The position numbers were made by a program, and so were the translations under genes. From Pedosphaera sp. (GTDB taxonomy: Bacteria > Verrucomicrobiota > Verrucomicrobiia > Limisphaerales > SXQI01): a DNA stretch of 38,476 nucleotides. Under the pieces are notes generated by a model. That model was not told the origin of the DNA. It made no database searches and saw only the letters and a program-made list of their open reading frames with translations. Below, piece after piece: positions 25,518 to 32,840 of the stretch; the stretch's first letter is position 1, and every line of letters begins with the position of its first letter. The stretch lies in the NCBI GenBank assembly GCA_025359965.1, contig JANYDC010000112.1:1-38476 (forward strand), read 5' to 3'.

Positions 25518-26195
25518 CTAATCGAGTGCCGCAAGAATTTTTTCGGAATCTGACACCCAGCCAAAGATGCCGCCCTGGGCTTTGATCATTTCCAAACCCA
25601 TTTTTTGGAATTCCGGAAAATAAGAGCCCACGCAATCAGCTGGCACCAAACAATCATAGCCCCGATCATTCGCCTCTCGGATCGTCGTGTTGACGCAAAC
25701 TTCCGTGGTCACGCCGGTCACAATGAGCTGTTTGATTCCCTGGTTTTGCAGTATAGCGTGCAGGTCCGTAGCAAAAAAGGCGCCCTTGCCTGGTTTGTCA
25801 ATCACGGGCTCGCTTGGTAAGGGGTAAAGCTCTGAGATGATATCGTGACCCGCCTCGCCCCGGACCAGGATTCGGCCCATTGGTCCCACGTCACCGATGC
25901 AAGTCTTGCTCCTGCCTCTAATCTTTTTGGCCGGCGGCAGGTCGGATAAATCGGGGCGATGGCCTTCCCTGGTATGGATTACCGGCCATGCTCGGAGCCT
26001 CCATTTGGTCAAAAGCCGCTTGTTGGGAGCGATGGTGCGGCGCAGTTGGGAAACATCGTTGCCGAGCATTTCTCCAAAGCCGCCAGGCTCCAAGAAATCC
26101 CGCTGCATATCGATCAAGAGCAGTGCGCAGGTGCGGGGAGAAAAGTCAAATGCGTAAGGTTCGGCTTCCACCGATATGATTTCTTTTGTTGTCAT
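25518..26195 (-). CDS. Isochorismatase-fold amidohydrolase, paralogue of the BiuH-like protein
   Basis: A 225-residue cysteine hydrolase. The catalytic triad of the fold is clear: Asp29 (LLIDMQRDF), Lys134 ([10 protein letters not shown]) and Cys167 (TTEVCVNTT). It shares [14 protein letters not shown] and much else with the BiuH-like protein encoded at 27778-28461, but lacks its YPWPYNG start and has GRSKTCIGDVGPMGRI where the paralogue has [15 protein letters not shown]. It is thus a distinct enzyme of the biuret/triuret hydrolase neighbourhood. Triuret hydrolysis to biuret is a reasonable guess but not shown. I used the ATG at 26195; the ATG at 26207 adds MHGV. The ABC ATPase gene lies 33 bases upstream and the NCS2 permease follows. 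Confidence 0.8.
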   Translation of the reverse strand: MTTKEIISVEAEPYAFDFSPRTCALLLIDMQRDFLEPGGFGEMLGNDVSQLRRTIAPNKRLLTKWRLRAWPVIHTREGHRPDLSDLPPAKKIRGRSKTCIGDVGPMGRILVRGEAGHDIISELYPLPSEPVIDKPGKGAFFATDLHAILQNQGIKQLIVTGVTTEVCVNTTIREANDRGYDCLVPADCVGSYFPEFQKMGLEMIKAQGGIFGWVSDSEKILAALD

Positions 26196-26228
26196 GACGC
26201 CATGCAAGATTCGTTGGTGTGAATGGGT

Positions 26229-27770
26229 TCAGTGACCAGCCATGTGGTGCCCGATAGTCTTTATGTCGGCCTCCGCAGGAATGGTCTCATAGACTAATTT
26301 TCCGTGGGAAATCACAAGCAAGCGATCGGATAGCGCCAATAATTCATCGAGGTCCTCGCTAACCAACAATACGGCCACGCCGCGATTCCTCGCCTCAGTG
26401 ATTTTGGCATGGATTGAGGCAACTGCTGCGAAATCAAGGCCAAAACAGGGATTGGCGGCGACTAGGATATTCTCTGATCCAGAGCCCAATTCGCGGGCTA
26501 ATACCGCCCTTTGAACATTACCGCCCGATAAATCGCCAATCGGCGTTTCGGGCGAGCGGGTCTTTACGGAATACCGGGAAATCATCTCTACGGCGTTTTG
26601 GCGGATGGCTTTGCGGTTGATAAAGCATTTGGCGCGAGTCATGGGTGCACGGTCGAATGAACGCAAAGCCATGTTTTCCGCAACGCTCATTTGAGGCACA
26701 CAACCGTTTCGCAACGGTTCCTCTGGCAACAGAAACACCTTGTGCGCGAACGCCTCTTCCCGGGTAGCTCGATAAGGCTGTCCGTGGATGTTAACCTCCC
26801 CTGATGTGGATGTTCGCTGCCCGGCCAATACTTCCACCAATTCACGCTGACCGTTGCCCGAAACACCGGCGATCCCGACTACCTCGCCTTCGTGAACAGT
26901 CAGACTCACCCCCTCAACCGCGGGAACGCCGCTATCCTTGTCGGCCCAGAGATCCTTGAGGTTGAGGGCGGCCTTTCCACGATTGGAGCTTGATTTCGAG
27001 ACTGTCTTTGATTCACGGGGCCCGCCCATCATCATTTCAGCCATCTGGTCTGCGGTCATGTCACGGACCAAACCCCTTCCCGCAAACTGACCGCGTCGAA
27101 GGACGGTGATTTCGTCGCAAAAGCCAAACACCTCACGGAATTTATGAGTAATCAGAAGCACACTGAGCAGGCCGGATTCGACTTTTTTGCGGATCAGACC
27201 GAGAACTTCGTCTGCTTCAACCGGAGTCAGAACCGAAGTGGGCTCATCCAGAATTAGGAACTTGGTGTCGAGATAAAGCTGCTTAAGGATTTCGACCTTT
27301 TGCTTTTCACCTGCAGCCAGTTGCGATGCCGGTGTCAAAAGATCGACTTGAAATGGAGCCGTTTCCATGAATTTTCGCAACCGGGCCATTTCCATTTTCC
27401 AGTCAATAACTCTGGGGATATCCGGGCGGCTTAAGACCAGGTTTTCCGCGACGGTCATGGCTGGCACCAAGGTGAAATGCTGGTATACCATGCCAATACC
27501 GAACTGGTAGGCATCATATGGGCTCTTGATGCTGCGGGAGTGACCTCCGATGAGGATATCACCCTCGCTGGCCTGGTGGAATCCCATGATGCATTTGACC
27601 AATGTGCTTTTGCCGGCGCCATTTTCTCCCAGAAGGGCGTGGAATGTTCCTGGTGGAACACTTAAAGATATCTCGTTGTTGGCGACGAACGAACCGAAGC
27701 GTTTGGTGATTTTCACCAACTCAAGTGGCAGCGGTTTCTCGGGCCGGGCAGGTGGTGGTGGTATCAGCAT
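26229..27770 (-). CDS. BMP-type ABC transporter, double ATPase subunit
   Basis: A 513-residue ATPase with two ABC domains in one chain, as in the YufO/NupA-type (COG3845) importers. Domain 1 has Walker A GENGAGKST (about residues 48-56), a signature LAAGEKQKVEILKQL and Walker B LILDEPTSVL. Domain 2 has a degenerate Walker A (GVSGNGQRE, no Lys), the signature LSGGNVQRAVLARE and a Walker B ending Asn-Pro (LVAANPCFGLD). One good and one poor site is the family norm. It energises the permeases encoded at 28469-30495. I chose the ATG at 27770, 7 bases after the BiuH-like stop; an ATG at 27827 would overlap that gene. Confidence 0.93.
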   Translation of the reverse strand: MLIPPPPARPEKPLPLELVKITKRFGSFVANNEISLSVPPGTFHALLGENGAGKSTLVKCIMGFHQASEGDILIGGHSRSIKSPYDAYQFGIGMVYQHFTLVPAMTVAENLVLSRPDIPRVIDWKMEMARLRKFMETAPFQVDLLTPASQLAAGEKQKVEILKQLYLDTKFLILDEPTSVLTPVEADEVLGLIRKKVESGLLSVLLITHKFREVFGFCDEITVLRRGQFAGRGLVRDMTADQMAEMMMGGPRESKTVSKSSSNRGKAALNLKDLWADKDSGVPAVEGVSLTVHEGEVVGIAGVSGNGQRELVEVLAGQRTSTSGEVNIHGQPYRATREEAFAHKVFLLPEEPLRNGCVPQMSVAENMALRSFDRAPMTRAKCFINRKAIRQNAVEMISRYSVKTRSPETPIGDLSGGNVQRAVLARELGSGSENILVAANPCFGLDFAAVASIHAKITEARNRGVAVLLVSEDLDELLALSDRLLVISHGKLVYETIPAEADIKTIGHHMAGH

Positions 27771-27777
27771 GCTGGGT

Positions 27778-28461
27778 CTAGGTTTCGATGGTTTTGATGA
27801 AGGCCTCAGAATCTGCAACGGCTCCAAAAACTCCTCCCTGCATCTTCACCATGTGCAGAGCGGCAAGATGATTGCCATGATCTGTTGCACCTGTGCAGTC
27901 AGAAAGAAGCAGGCATTCATAGCCTCGGTCATTGGCCTCGCGCATCGTGGTGTGCACGCAAACGTCGGTTGTGATGCCGGCCAGTGCGATGTTTTGAATT
28001 CCTTTGCGACGAAGCAGCAGATCGAGGTCTGTGGCGTAGAAGGAGCCCTTCCCTGGCTTGTCTATGACTGATTCACCCGGTAGCGGCGTAAGCTCGGGTA
28101 TGATGTCCCAACCTGCCTGACCGCGAATAAGTATTTTACCGCACGGCCCGGCATCTCCTATTCCCGCGCCAATCCGCTGGCTTCTCCATCGCTTGTTTTC
28201 AGGGAGGTCGGACAAATCCGGCCGATGGCCTTCGCGGGTGTGAATGATATGGAATCCCTGGCTGCGCGCGGCAGTAAGGACCCTCTGGATGGGGCCAATC
28301 GGGCTTCGGGTCAGGGAGAGATCGTATCCCATTTTGTCCACATAACCGCCGGGCCCGCAGAAATCAGTCTGCATGTCGATGACCACCACGACGGTGTTTT
28401 GAGGGTGAAGTTCGCCATTGTAGGGCCAGGGATATGGATCTGATGTGACGTAGCGTTTCAT
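27778..28461 (-). CDS. biuH: Biuret hydrolase-like amidohydrolase
   Basis: A 227-residue isochorismatase-fold enzyme that by family membership should hydrolyse biuret to allophanate and ammonia. The triad is Asp29 (VVIDMQTDF), Lys135 ([10 protein letters not shown]) and Cys168 (TTDVCVHTT). From memory, the characterised rhizobial enzyme has Asp36, Lys142 and Cys175, that is, the same spacing with a constant offset of 7. Long stretches also agree: DPYPWPYNG at the start, [61 protein letters not shown] and [10 protein letters not shown]. The ATG at 28461 begins 7 bases after the second permease gene. The gene sits between subunits of the ABC transporter, so uptake and hydrolysis are co-expressed. 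Confidence 0.8.
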   Translation of the reverse strand: MKRYVTSDPYPWPYNGELHPQNTVVVVIDMQTDFCGPGGYVDKMGYDLSLTRSPIGPIQRVLTAARSQGFHIIHTREGHRPDLSDLPENKRWRSQRIGAGIGDAGPCGKILIRGQAGWDIIPELTPLPGESVIDKPGKGSFYATDLDLLLRRKGIQNIALAGITTDVCVHTTMREANDRGYECLLLSDCTGATDHGNHLAALHMVKMQGGVFGAVADSEAFIKTIET

Positions 28462-28468
28462 GATTTGA

Positions 28469-29395
28469 TCAGCTGGAAGCGCCAAGCGCGCCGGGAGCAC
28501 CAACCAAGGTGCGCTTGGGGGAACATGTGGCAACCATCACCAGAAGAGTCAGTATATAGGGTGACGCATTCCAAAGATAGTAGCCGGTGCTCACCCCCAC
28601 CGCTTGGAGCGCCGGACCCACTGCCTGCGCGCCGCCAAAAACCAAGGAGGCATACAGGCAATGGACGGGATTCCAACGTGAGAATATGACCAGCGCGACC
28701 GCCATCAATCCCTGACCACTGGAGATGGCTTCCGTCCAAGCCCCTGGATAAAAGAGCGATAAATGAGCTCCTCCCACTCCGGCAAGCGCGCTGCCTGCAA
28801 CAATGCTCAGGATGCGGGTCCGTTCCACGGAAATGCCAAGAGCGCGGGCGGCGGCGGGAGAGTCGCCCACCGCCCGCACATGCATCCCCGCCCGAGTCGA
28901 ACGGAAAAACCAATTCATGGCAAAAGCGATACCAGCGCCAAGAAAGAAGATGGGGCTGATTTTTAGAGCAGCCTGTATTTGCGCGGTGTCGCTCCACCCG
29001 CCCAGCGAAATCGGCGAGAGTTGGGGGGCACTGGGTTGGATGTAGGGCTTTCCTAGAAAAAACGCCAGTCCGCTGCCGAATATCAGCATGGCTATGCCTG
29101 CTGCGATGTCGTTGACTTTGGGGCGAGTGACGAGAAACGCATGCACTGCACCCATTAATGCTCCTGCAATTCCCGCCGCAATGACGCCGATCCAAGGGCT
29201 GCCGGTCTTGTACGAAAATGCATAGGCACTCATAGCGCCCATCAGCAGTGTGCCCTCCAGACCCAGGTTGATTTTGCCGCTTTTTTCCGTCAGGCATTCC
29301 CCGAGGCTGACCAGGAGGAACGGTGTCCCGCCTCGCACGGCTCCCGCAGAAACGCCGAGCAGGACACCCCACCAACCCATGGATTCACTGGTCAT
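28469..29395 (-). CDS. BMP-type ABC transporter permease, second subunit
   Basis: A 308-residue inner-membrane permease of the YufQ type (COG1079), forming the channel together with the permease encoded just upstream. It has about eight helices, with the family segment [22 protein letters not shown] near residues 33-54 and a conserved cytosolic loop [19 protein letters not shown], which contacts the ATPase. The ATG at 29395 overlaps the upstream permease stop by 4 bases, showing translational coupling. The biuH-like gene follows after 7 bases. Confidence 0.93.
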   Translation of the reverse strand: MTSESMGWWGVLLGVSAGAVRGGTPFLLVSLGECLTEKSGKINLGLEGTLLMGAMSAYAFSYKTGSPWIGVIAAGIAGALMGAVHAFLVTRPKVNDIAAGIAMLIFGSGLAFFLGKPYIQPSAPQLSPISLGGWSDTAQIQAALKISPIFFLGAGIAFAMNWFFRSTRAGMHVRAVGDSPAAARALGISVERTRILSIVAGSALAGVGGAHLSLFYPGAWTEAISSGQGLMAVALVIFSRWNPVHCLYASLVFGGAQAVGPALQAVGVSTGYYLWNASPYILTLLVMVATCSPKRTLVGAPGALGASS

Positions 29396-30495
29396 ACGCT
29401 GGGCTCCTTGAAAAATTTGAATTTTCCATACAGCGAATCGCTGTAGAGAACGGTTAGAAAGACCAATCCTTGGAAAACCAGGATGGACGCGTCAGGCAGT
29501 TTGAATTGGCGTTGTAAAATTCCGCCGCTCGCCAGAATTCCGCCCAAAGCCGTGGCTACCAGAATAATGGGGAGCCCACGATGCCTAGCCACAAATGCCA
29601 CCAAAATGCCGGCGTAACCGTAGCCTGCCGCCAGTGATTCATTGGCGCGCCCGTGCACGGCTGCGACTTCGACCATCCCCGCCAATCCCGCAGCCGAGCC
29701 AGCCAGAAAACAAGTGGTGAGCCCCAGACGGGCCACAGGCAATCCAGCCATTCGTGCAGCGCGGATATTGCCGCCAATCATGCGCGCCTTGAAACCGAAA
29801 GTGGAGTGCTCCATTAGGATCCATGCTAAAAGACAAGCAATCACTCCGAAGATCAAACCGTAGTGTACCTCGCTCTCACCGAGGCGTGGGAGAAGATTGG
29901 CCTCGGCAATCGGATAGCTGGAGGGTTTGTTGAGGCTGGAGGGATCGCGCATGGGTCCGTTGACGAGGTGGTTCAAAATCGCGATGGCTATGTAGTTCAT
30001 CAGGAGGCTGCTGATCGTTTCGTTGACGCCTCGCTTATAGTGCATCAGCCCGACTATGCTGATCCAGAGGCCGCCGCAGGCCATGCCCGCGAGAGTCATG
30101 ATGGCGATTGCCAGTGCTGGGGGCGCGGTGGGGACAGCCAATCCGGCCGCTACTGCGCCGAGACCGCCCGCGACGAGAGCGCCCTCGTTGCCAATCACCA
30201 CCAAGCCGAGCCTGGCGGGGAGGGCAGTGCAGAGGGCGGTCAACATCAGCGGAGCGGCTCGGACCAGAGTGTTCTGCAGAGCATACCAGCTTCCGAAGGC
30301 AGCCCGTTTAATGGCCGCAAAGACGCTTAAGGGATTGGCCCCCTGCGCCGCACAAAAGAGTCCAAATAGGACCAGCGCTGCCATCACTGCGCCGACCGGT
30401 ATGAGGACGGCTTCCAACGCGGGTCGCCACTGCCAGCCCGGTTCGGACGGGATTGTCGCCGAAGAGGGCTGTGAAGTGGTGGCGAGCGTGGTCAT
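29392..30495 (-). CDS. BMP-type ABC transporter permease, first subunit
   Basis: A 367-residue inner-membrane permease of the YufP type (COG4603). It starts with a helix after a short Ser/Thr-rich N-terminus, and contains the family signatures ALCTALPARLGLVVIGNEGALVAG and MIGGNIRAARMAGLPVARL (the ATPase-coupling loop), then AAVHGRANESLAAGYGYAGI. I chose the ATG at 30495 because the frame to 30552 overlaps the binding-protein gene and adds 19 unlikely residues. The gap to the binding protein is 28 bases; the stop overlaps the next permease by 4 bases. Confidence 0.92.
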   Translation of the reverse strand: MTTLATTSQPSSATIPSEPGWQWRPALEAVLIPVGAVMAALVLFGLFCAAQGANPLSVFAAIKRAAFGSWYALQNTLVRAAPLMLTALCTALPARLGLVVIGNEGALVAGGLGAVAAGLAVPTAPPALAIAIMTLAGMACGGLWISIVGLMHYKRGVNETISSLLMNYIAIAILNHLVNGPMRDPSSLNKPSSYPIAEANLLPRLGESEVHYGLIFGVIACLLAWILMEHSTFGFKARMIGGNIRAARMAGLPVARLGLTTCFLAGSAAGLAGMVEVAAVHGRANESLAAGYGYAGILVAFVARHRGLPIILVATALGGILASGGILQRQFKLPDASILVFQGLVFLTVLYSDSLYGKFKFFKEPSV

Positions 30496-30523
30496 TAAAA
30501 GTTTGGTTTGAGTTGAAGATGTG

Positions 30524-31633
30524 TCAGCTCTTTGTGCTGCCCACGACCCCATCGACCAGCCAACCCATGGACTCCAATTCCAAGTCCTGCTGCTTGTATT
30601 CCTTGCCGCTCGGCAGGATTTCCTTGCCGGCGTTGTCTTTTAAGGGACCTTTGAAGATGACCATGGATCCATCCATAAACTTGGATTTGGCCGCCTCGGC
30701 ATCCTTCTTGGCCGCATCGCCCACGGCCGTCCCGTAATCGGAACATTTAACAAACCCTTCCTTTAATCCGCCGCGGACCAGATGCGGGATCGTGCCTGCG
30801 GCAAGTGTTTTGCCGGACTTCACCATTTCTGCATAAGTGGTATATACTTTTGACCAGTTCCACTCAGCACCGGTGAGATACCCCTTGGGGGCCAGCTTCG
30901 CACCGTTTGCGTGGTAGCCGCACACGTAAATACCGCGACGTTCAGCCGTCTCAATGATCACTTTGGGGCTGTCCACATGGCAGGTGAGAACATCCACACC
31001 CTGATTGATAAGGCTGGTCGCTGCCTCCGCCTCCTTAACCGGCATGGACCATTCCCCTGTGAATATTACCTGCACTGTGGCTTTTGGATTGGCGCTCCGT
31101 GCGCCGAGAGTGAAGGCATTGATGTTGCGAAGGACCTGCGGAATAGGTTTGGCTGCAATGAACCCCAATTTGCCCGATTTCGTGGAGTGTCCGGCGACAA
31201 TCCCGGCGATGTAGACAGCCTCGTCAATGTAACCAAAGTAACTGCCCACGTTGGCGGGGTGTTTGCCCTCCGTGTAGAGGCCCCCGCAATGCAGGAACTG
31301 CACTTTGGGATATTGCTTTGCAACCCGCAGAATATGTGGATCGAAATAACCATAAGACGTGGGGAAAAGAACGGTTGCTCCATCCAGGTTAATCATGTTG
31401 CGCATGGTCTCCTGTACAGCGGCGGTTTCCGCCACACTGGCTTCCTCCACTGATTTCACCCAGGGAAGCTGAGAGACCCCAGCTTTCCCTTCAGAGTGAG
31501 CTTGATTATAGCCGTAATCGTCCTTAGGGCCGACGTAGATGAAACCCATGGTCACCTCCTTCTCCGCGGCTTGGGTAACCAAACCGGCGGCCATAGACAT
31601 TGCAATGAGGATTGCAGTAAAAACATGTTTCAT
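30524..31633 (-). CDS. BMP-family ABC transporter substrate-binding protein
   Basis: A 369-residue periplasmic solute receptor. Residues 1-22 form a classical signal peptide (cleaved near TQA-A, no lipobox). The mature part is of the BMP/PnrA-like class: MGFIYVGPKDDYGYNQAHSEG at the start, then the ligand-pocket segments FLHCGGLYTEGKHPANVGSYF, KLGFIAAKPIPQVLRNINAF and VDVLTCHVDSPKVIIETAE, and a C-terminal TTYAEMVKSG helix. Characterised relatives bind purine nucleosides; several environmental relatives adjoin genes for triazine, cyanurate and biuret use. Its association with two amidohydrolases points to a ureido ligand here. It follows the outer-membrane protein gene by 53 bases and shares its promoter. 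Confidence 0.92.
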   Translation of the reverse strand: MKHVFTAILIAMSMAAGLVTQAAEKEVTMGFIYVGPKDDYGYNQAHSEGKAGVSQLPWVKSVEEASVAETAAVQETMRNMINLDGATVLFPTSYGYFDPHILRVAKQYPKVQFLHCGGLYTEGKHPANVGSYFGYIDEAVYIAGIVAGHSTKSGKLGFIAAKPIPQVLRNINAFTLGARSANPKATVQVIFTGEWSMPVKEAEAATSLINQGVDVLTCHVDSPKVIIETAERRGIYVCGYHANGAKLAPKGYLTGAEWNWSKVYTTYAEMVKSGKTLAAGTIPHLVRGGLKEGFVKCSDYGTAVGDAAKKDAEAAKSKFMDGSMVIFKGPLKDNAGKEILPSGKEYKQQDLELESMGWLVDGVVGSTKS

Positions 31634-31686
31634 AAGCAGAGTTTAATGAGTTTCGGAGAGCTTTTGTTGACGATCAAATGAGGGTT

Positions 31687-32661
31687 TTAAAAAAAGATTG
31701 ATACGCCCGCATACACTTGCGTCGTGTCCTTGGTTGCCTCTCGTGGCGCATTGAAAACCTGCATTTCCTGAAGGTTTTTGTCTTCGAATGCCATGTAACG
31801 GAAGCCAACGTGCATGCCCCAATTTCCGTATCCTGCCGGCATGAACTTTAGGGGTATGCTCGCCTTCAAGCCCAGTTCGTAAAGCCCAACGGTTGAACTC
31901 TTATCATAGTATTCCCCGTAGAATTCCTTGTTGGGGAGGAGCACTCTGCACGGTGCCTCGATCTTTAACCCAAGATCCTGAAATGTGTAGGAAGGCGCGA
32001 TCCCAAATTCCACATAATAGCTTGAATCAGGTAACGGTAGAGGCCCTTTTCCGAGGGGATCAACGATGTACGGAACCTGAGCAGCGGTGGCTTTGCCGTC
32101 CAACTCCTGCCAATAGAGAAAATAGGGATGCAGCGCGAATGCCCCCAACCACGAGCTATCGTCTAGCGACAGTTTGGTCTCCAAATGATGAGAATAGGGA
32201 ATACCACTGATCTGCATGTTGAAGGATGTGTAAGTAACATCCAGTTTCAAGTGCTTCGCAAAACCCACGGACACTCCCGCGATGGGATCAATCTCCACCC
32301 AGCTTTGTCTTGGTGCGGAATTGATGGATTTGGGTGCGCTGGTGAAATCATTCCAAATACCACCGACCAGCGTGACGTCGTTTACAAACGAGTCGCCCTT
32401 GTAGACATTGACCAGTCCAAGAGCCAGCACCTGAAAAGTAAGTCCCTCATCATGGACAATCATTCCACGAGGGGTGAGGTACTTGTCGGAGAATTCGGTG
32501 TTGATCAGAGCGTTTACACGCGAGGGGGGTGGGGCATCTGCTGCGAAGCACGCTGCGGTCGTGCAGGCGAGGGCAGTTAAGGCCAGCGGAAGCCTGCCTT
32601 GAGCATAGGCGGGGAGGGAACTGAGTTCTTTGCGATGGGATTTTGAGAAGTGTTTGTTCAT
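31687..32661 (-). CDS. Outer-membrane beta-barrel protein, possible porin
   Basis: A 324-residue protein with a signal sequence (residues about 1-41, ACFAADA cleavage region) and many alternating hydrophobic/aromatic segments suited to a transmembrane beta-barrel, such as FQVLALGLVNVY, HLKLDVTYTSFNMQI, YYVEFGIAPSYTF and WGMHVGFRYMAF, ending in SIFF with the C-terminal Phe typical of outer-membrane barrels. I do not recognise a named family. It is the first gene of the sigma-54-controlled operon, just ahead of the ABC binding protein, so it most likely lets the ureido substrate cross the outer membrane. The start at 32661 lies about 54 bases from the sigma-54 promoter. Confidence 0.65.
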   Translation of the reverse strand: MNKHFSKSHRKELSSLPAYAQGRLPLALTALACTTAACFAADAPPPSRVNALINTEFSDKYLTPRGMIVHDEGLTFQVLALGLVNVYKGDSFVNDVTLVGGIWNDFTSAPKSINSAPRQSWVEIDPIAGVSVGFAKHLKLDVTYTSFNMQISGIPYSHHLETKLSLDDSSWLGAFALHPYFLYWQELDGKATAAQVPYIVDPLGKGPLPLPDSSYYVEFGIAPSYTFQDLGLKIEAPCRVLLPNKEFYGEYYDKSSTVGLYELGLKASIPLKFMPAGYGNWGMHVGFRYMAFEDKNLQEMQVFNAPREATKDTTQVYAGVSIFF

Positions 32662-32714
32662 GTGCGTTTGTTAAACTGGGTTCTCTGTAATGCGTCGGGC
32701 GCTACACTTCACTT

Positions 32715-32730
32715 AGCGTGTCGCGTGCCA
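32715..32730 (-). promoter_or_regulatory. Sigma-54 (-24/-12) promoter of the ureido-nitrogen operon
   Basis: On the minus strand the sequence is TGGCACGCGACACGCT. The -24 box TGGCACG is perfect and the invariant GG and GC are separated by exactly 10 bases; only the TT of the -12 box is replaced by AC. The predicted transcription start is near 32704, giving a leader of about 40 bases ahead of the outer-membrane protein gene. A sigma-54 activator is encoded just upstream. Confidence 0.75.
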
Positions 32731-32813
32731 GTTTTTTTAATCTTCAAAAACTCACTATTTTATGGTGTTTTTCAGTTTTCTTGCAGCCTTTCCATGTATC
32801 AGCTTGTTTCAAG

Positions 32814-32838
32814 TGTCGCACCTGGAACACGTGCGACA
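32814..32838. promoter_or_regulatory. Inverted repeat, likely enhancer site for the sigma-54 activator
   Basis: A perfect inverted repeat with 8-base arms, TGTCGCAC and GTGCGACA, separated by 9 bases. Its centre lies about 103 bases upstream of the centre of the sigma-54 promoter, the normal distance for an activator binding site, and 3 bases beyond the stop codon of the activator gene. The A+T-rich stretch between the two (with a run of T residues) could bend to allow contact. Confidence 0.65.
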
Positions 32839-32840
32839 AA

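Noticed and set aside
31634..31686. Separate promoter for the ABC binding-protein gene
   Set aside because: Only 53 bases lie between the genes and no sigma-54 or sigma-70 pattern is visible, so read-through from the outer-membrane protein gene is simpler.
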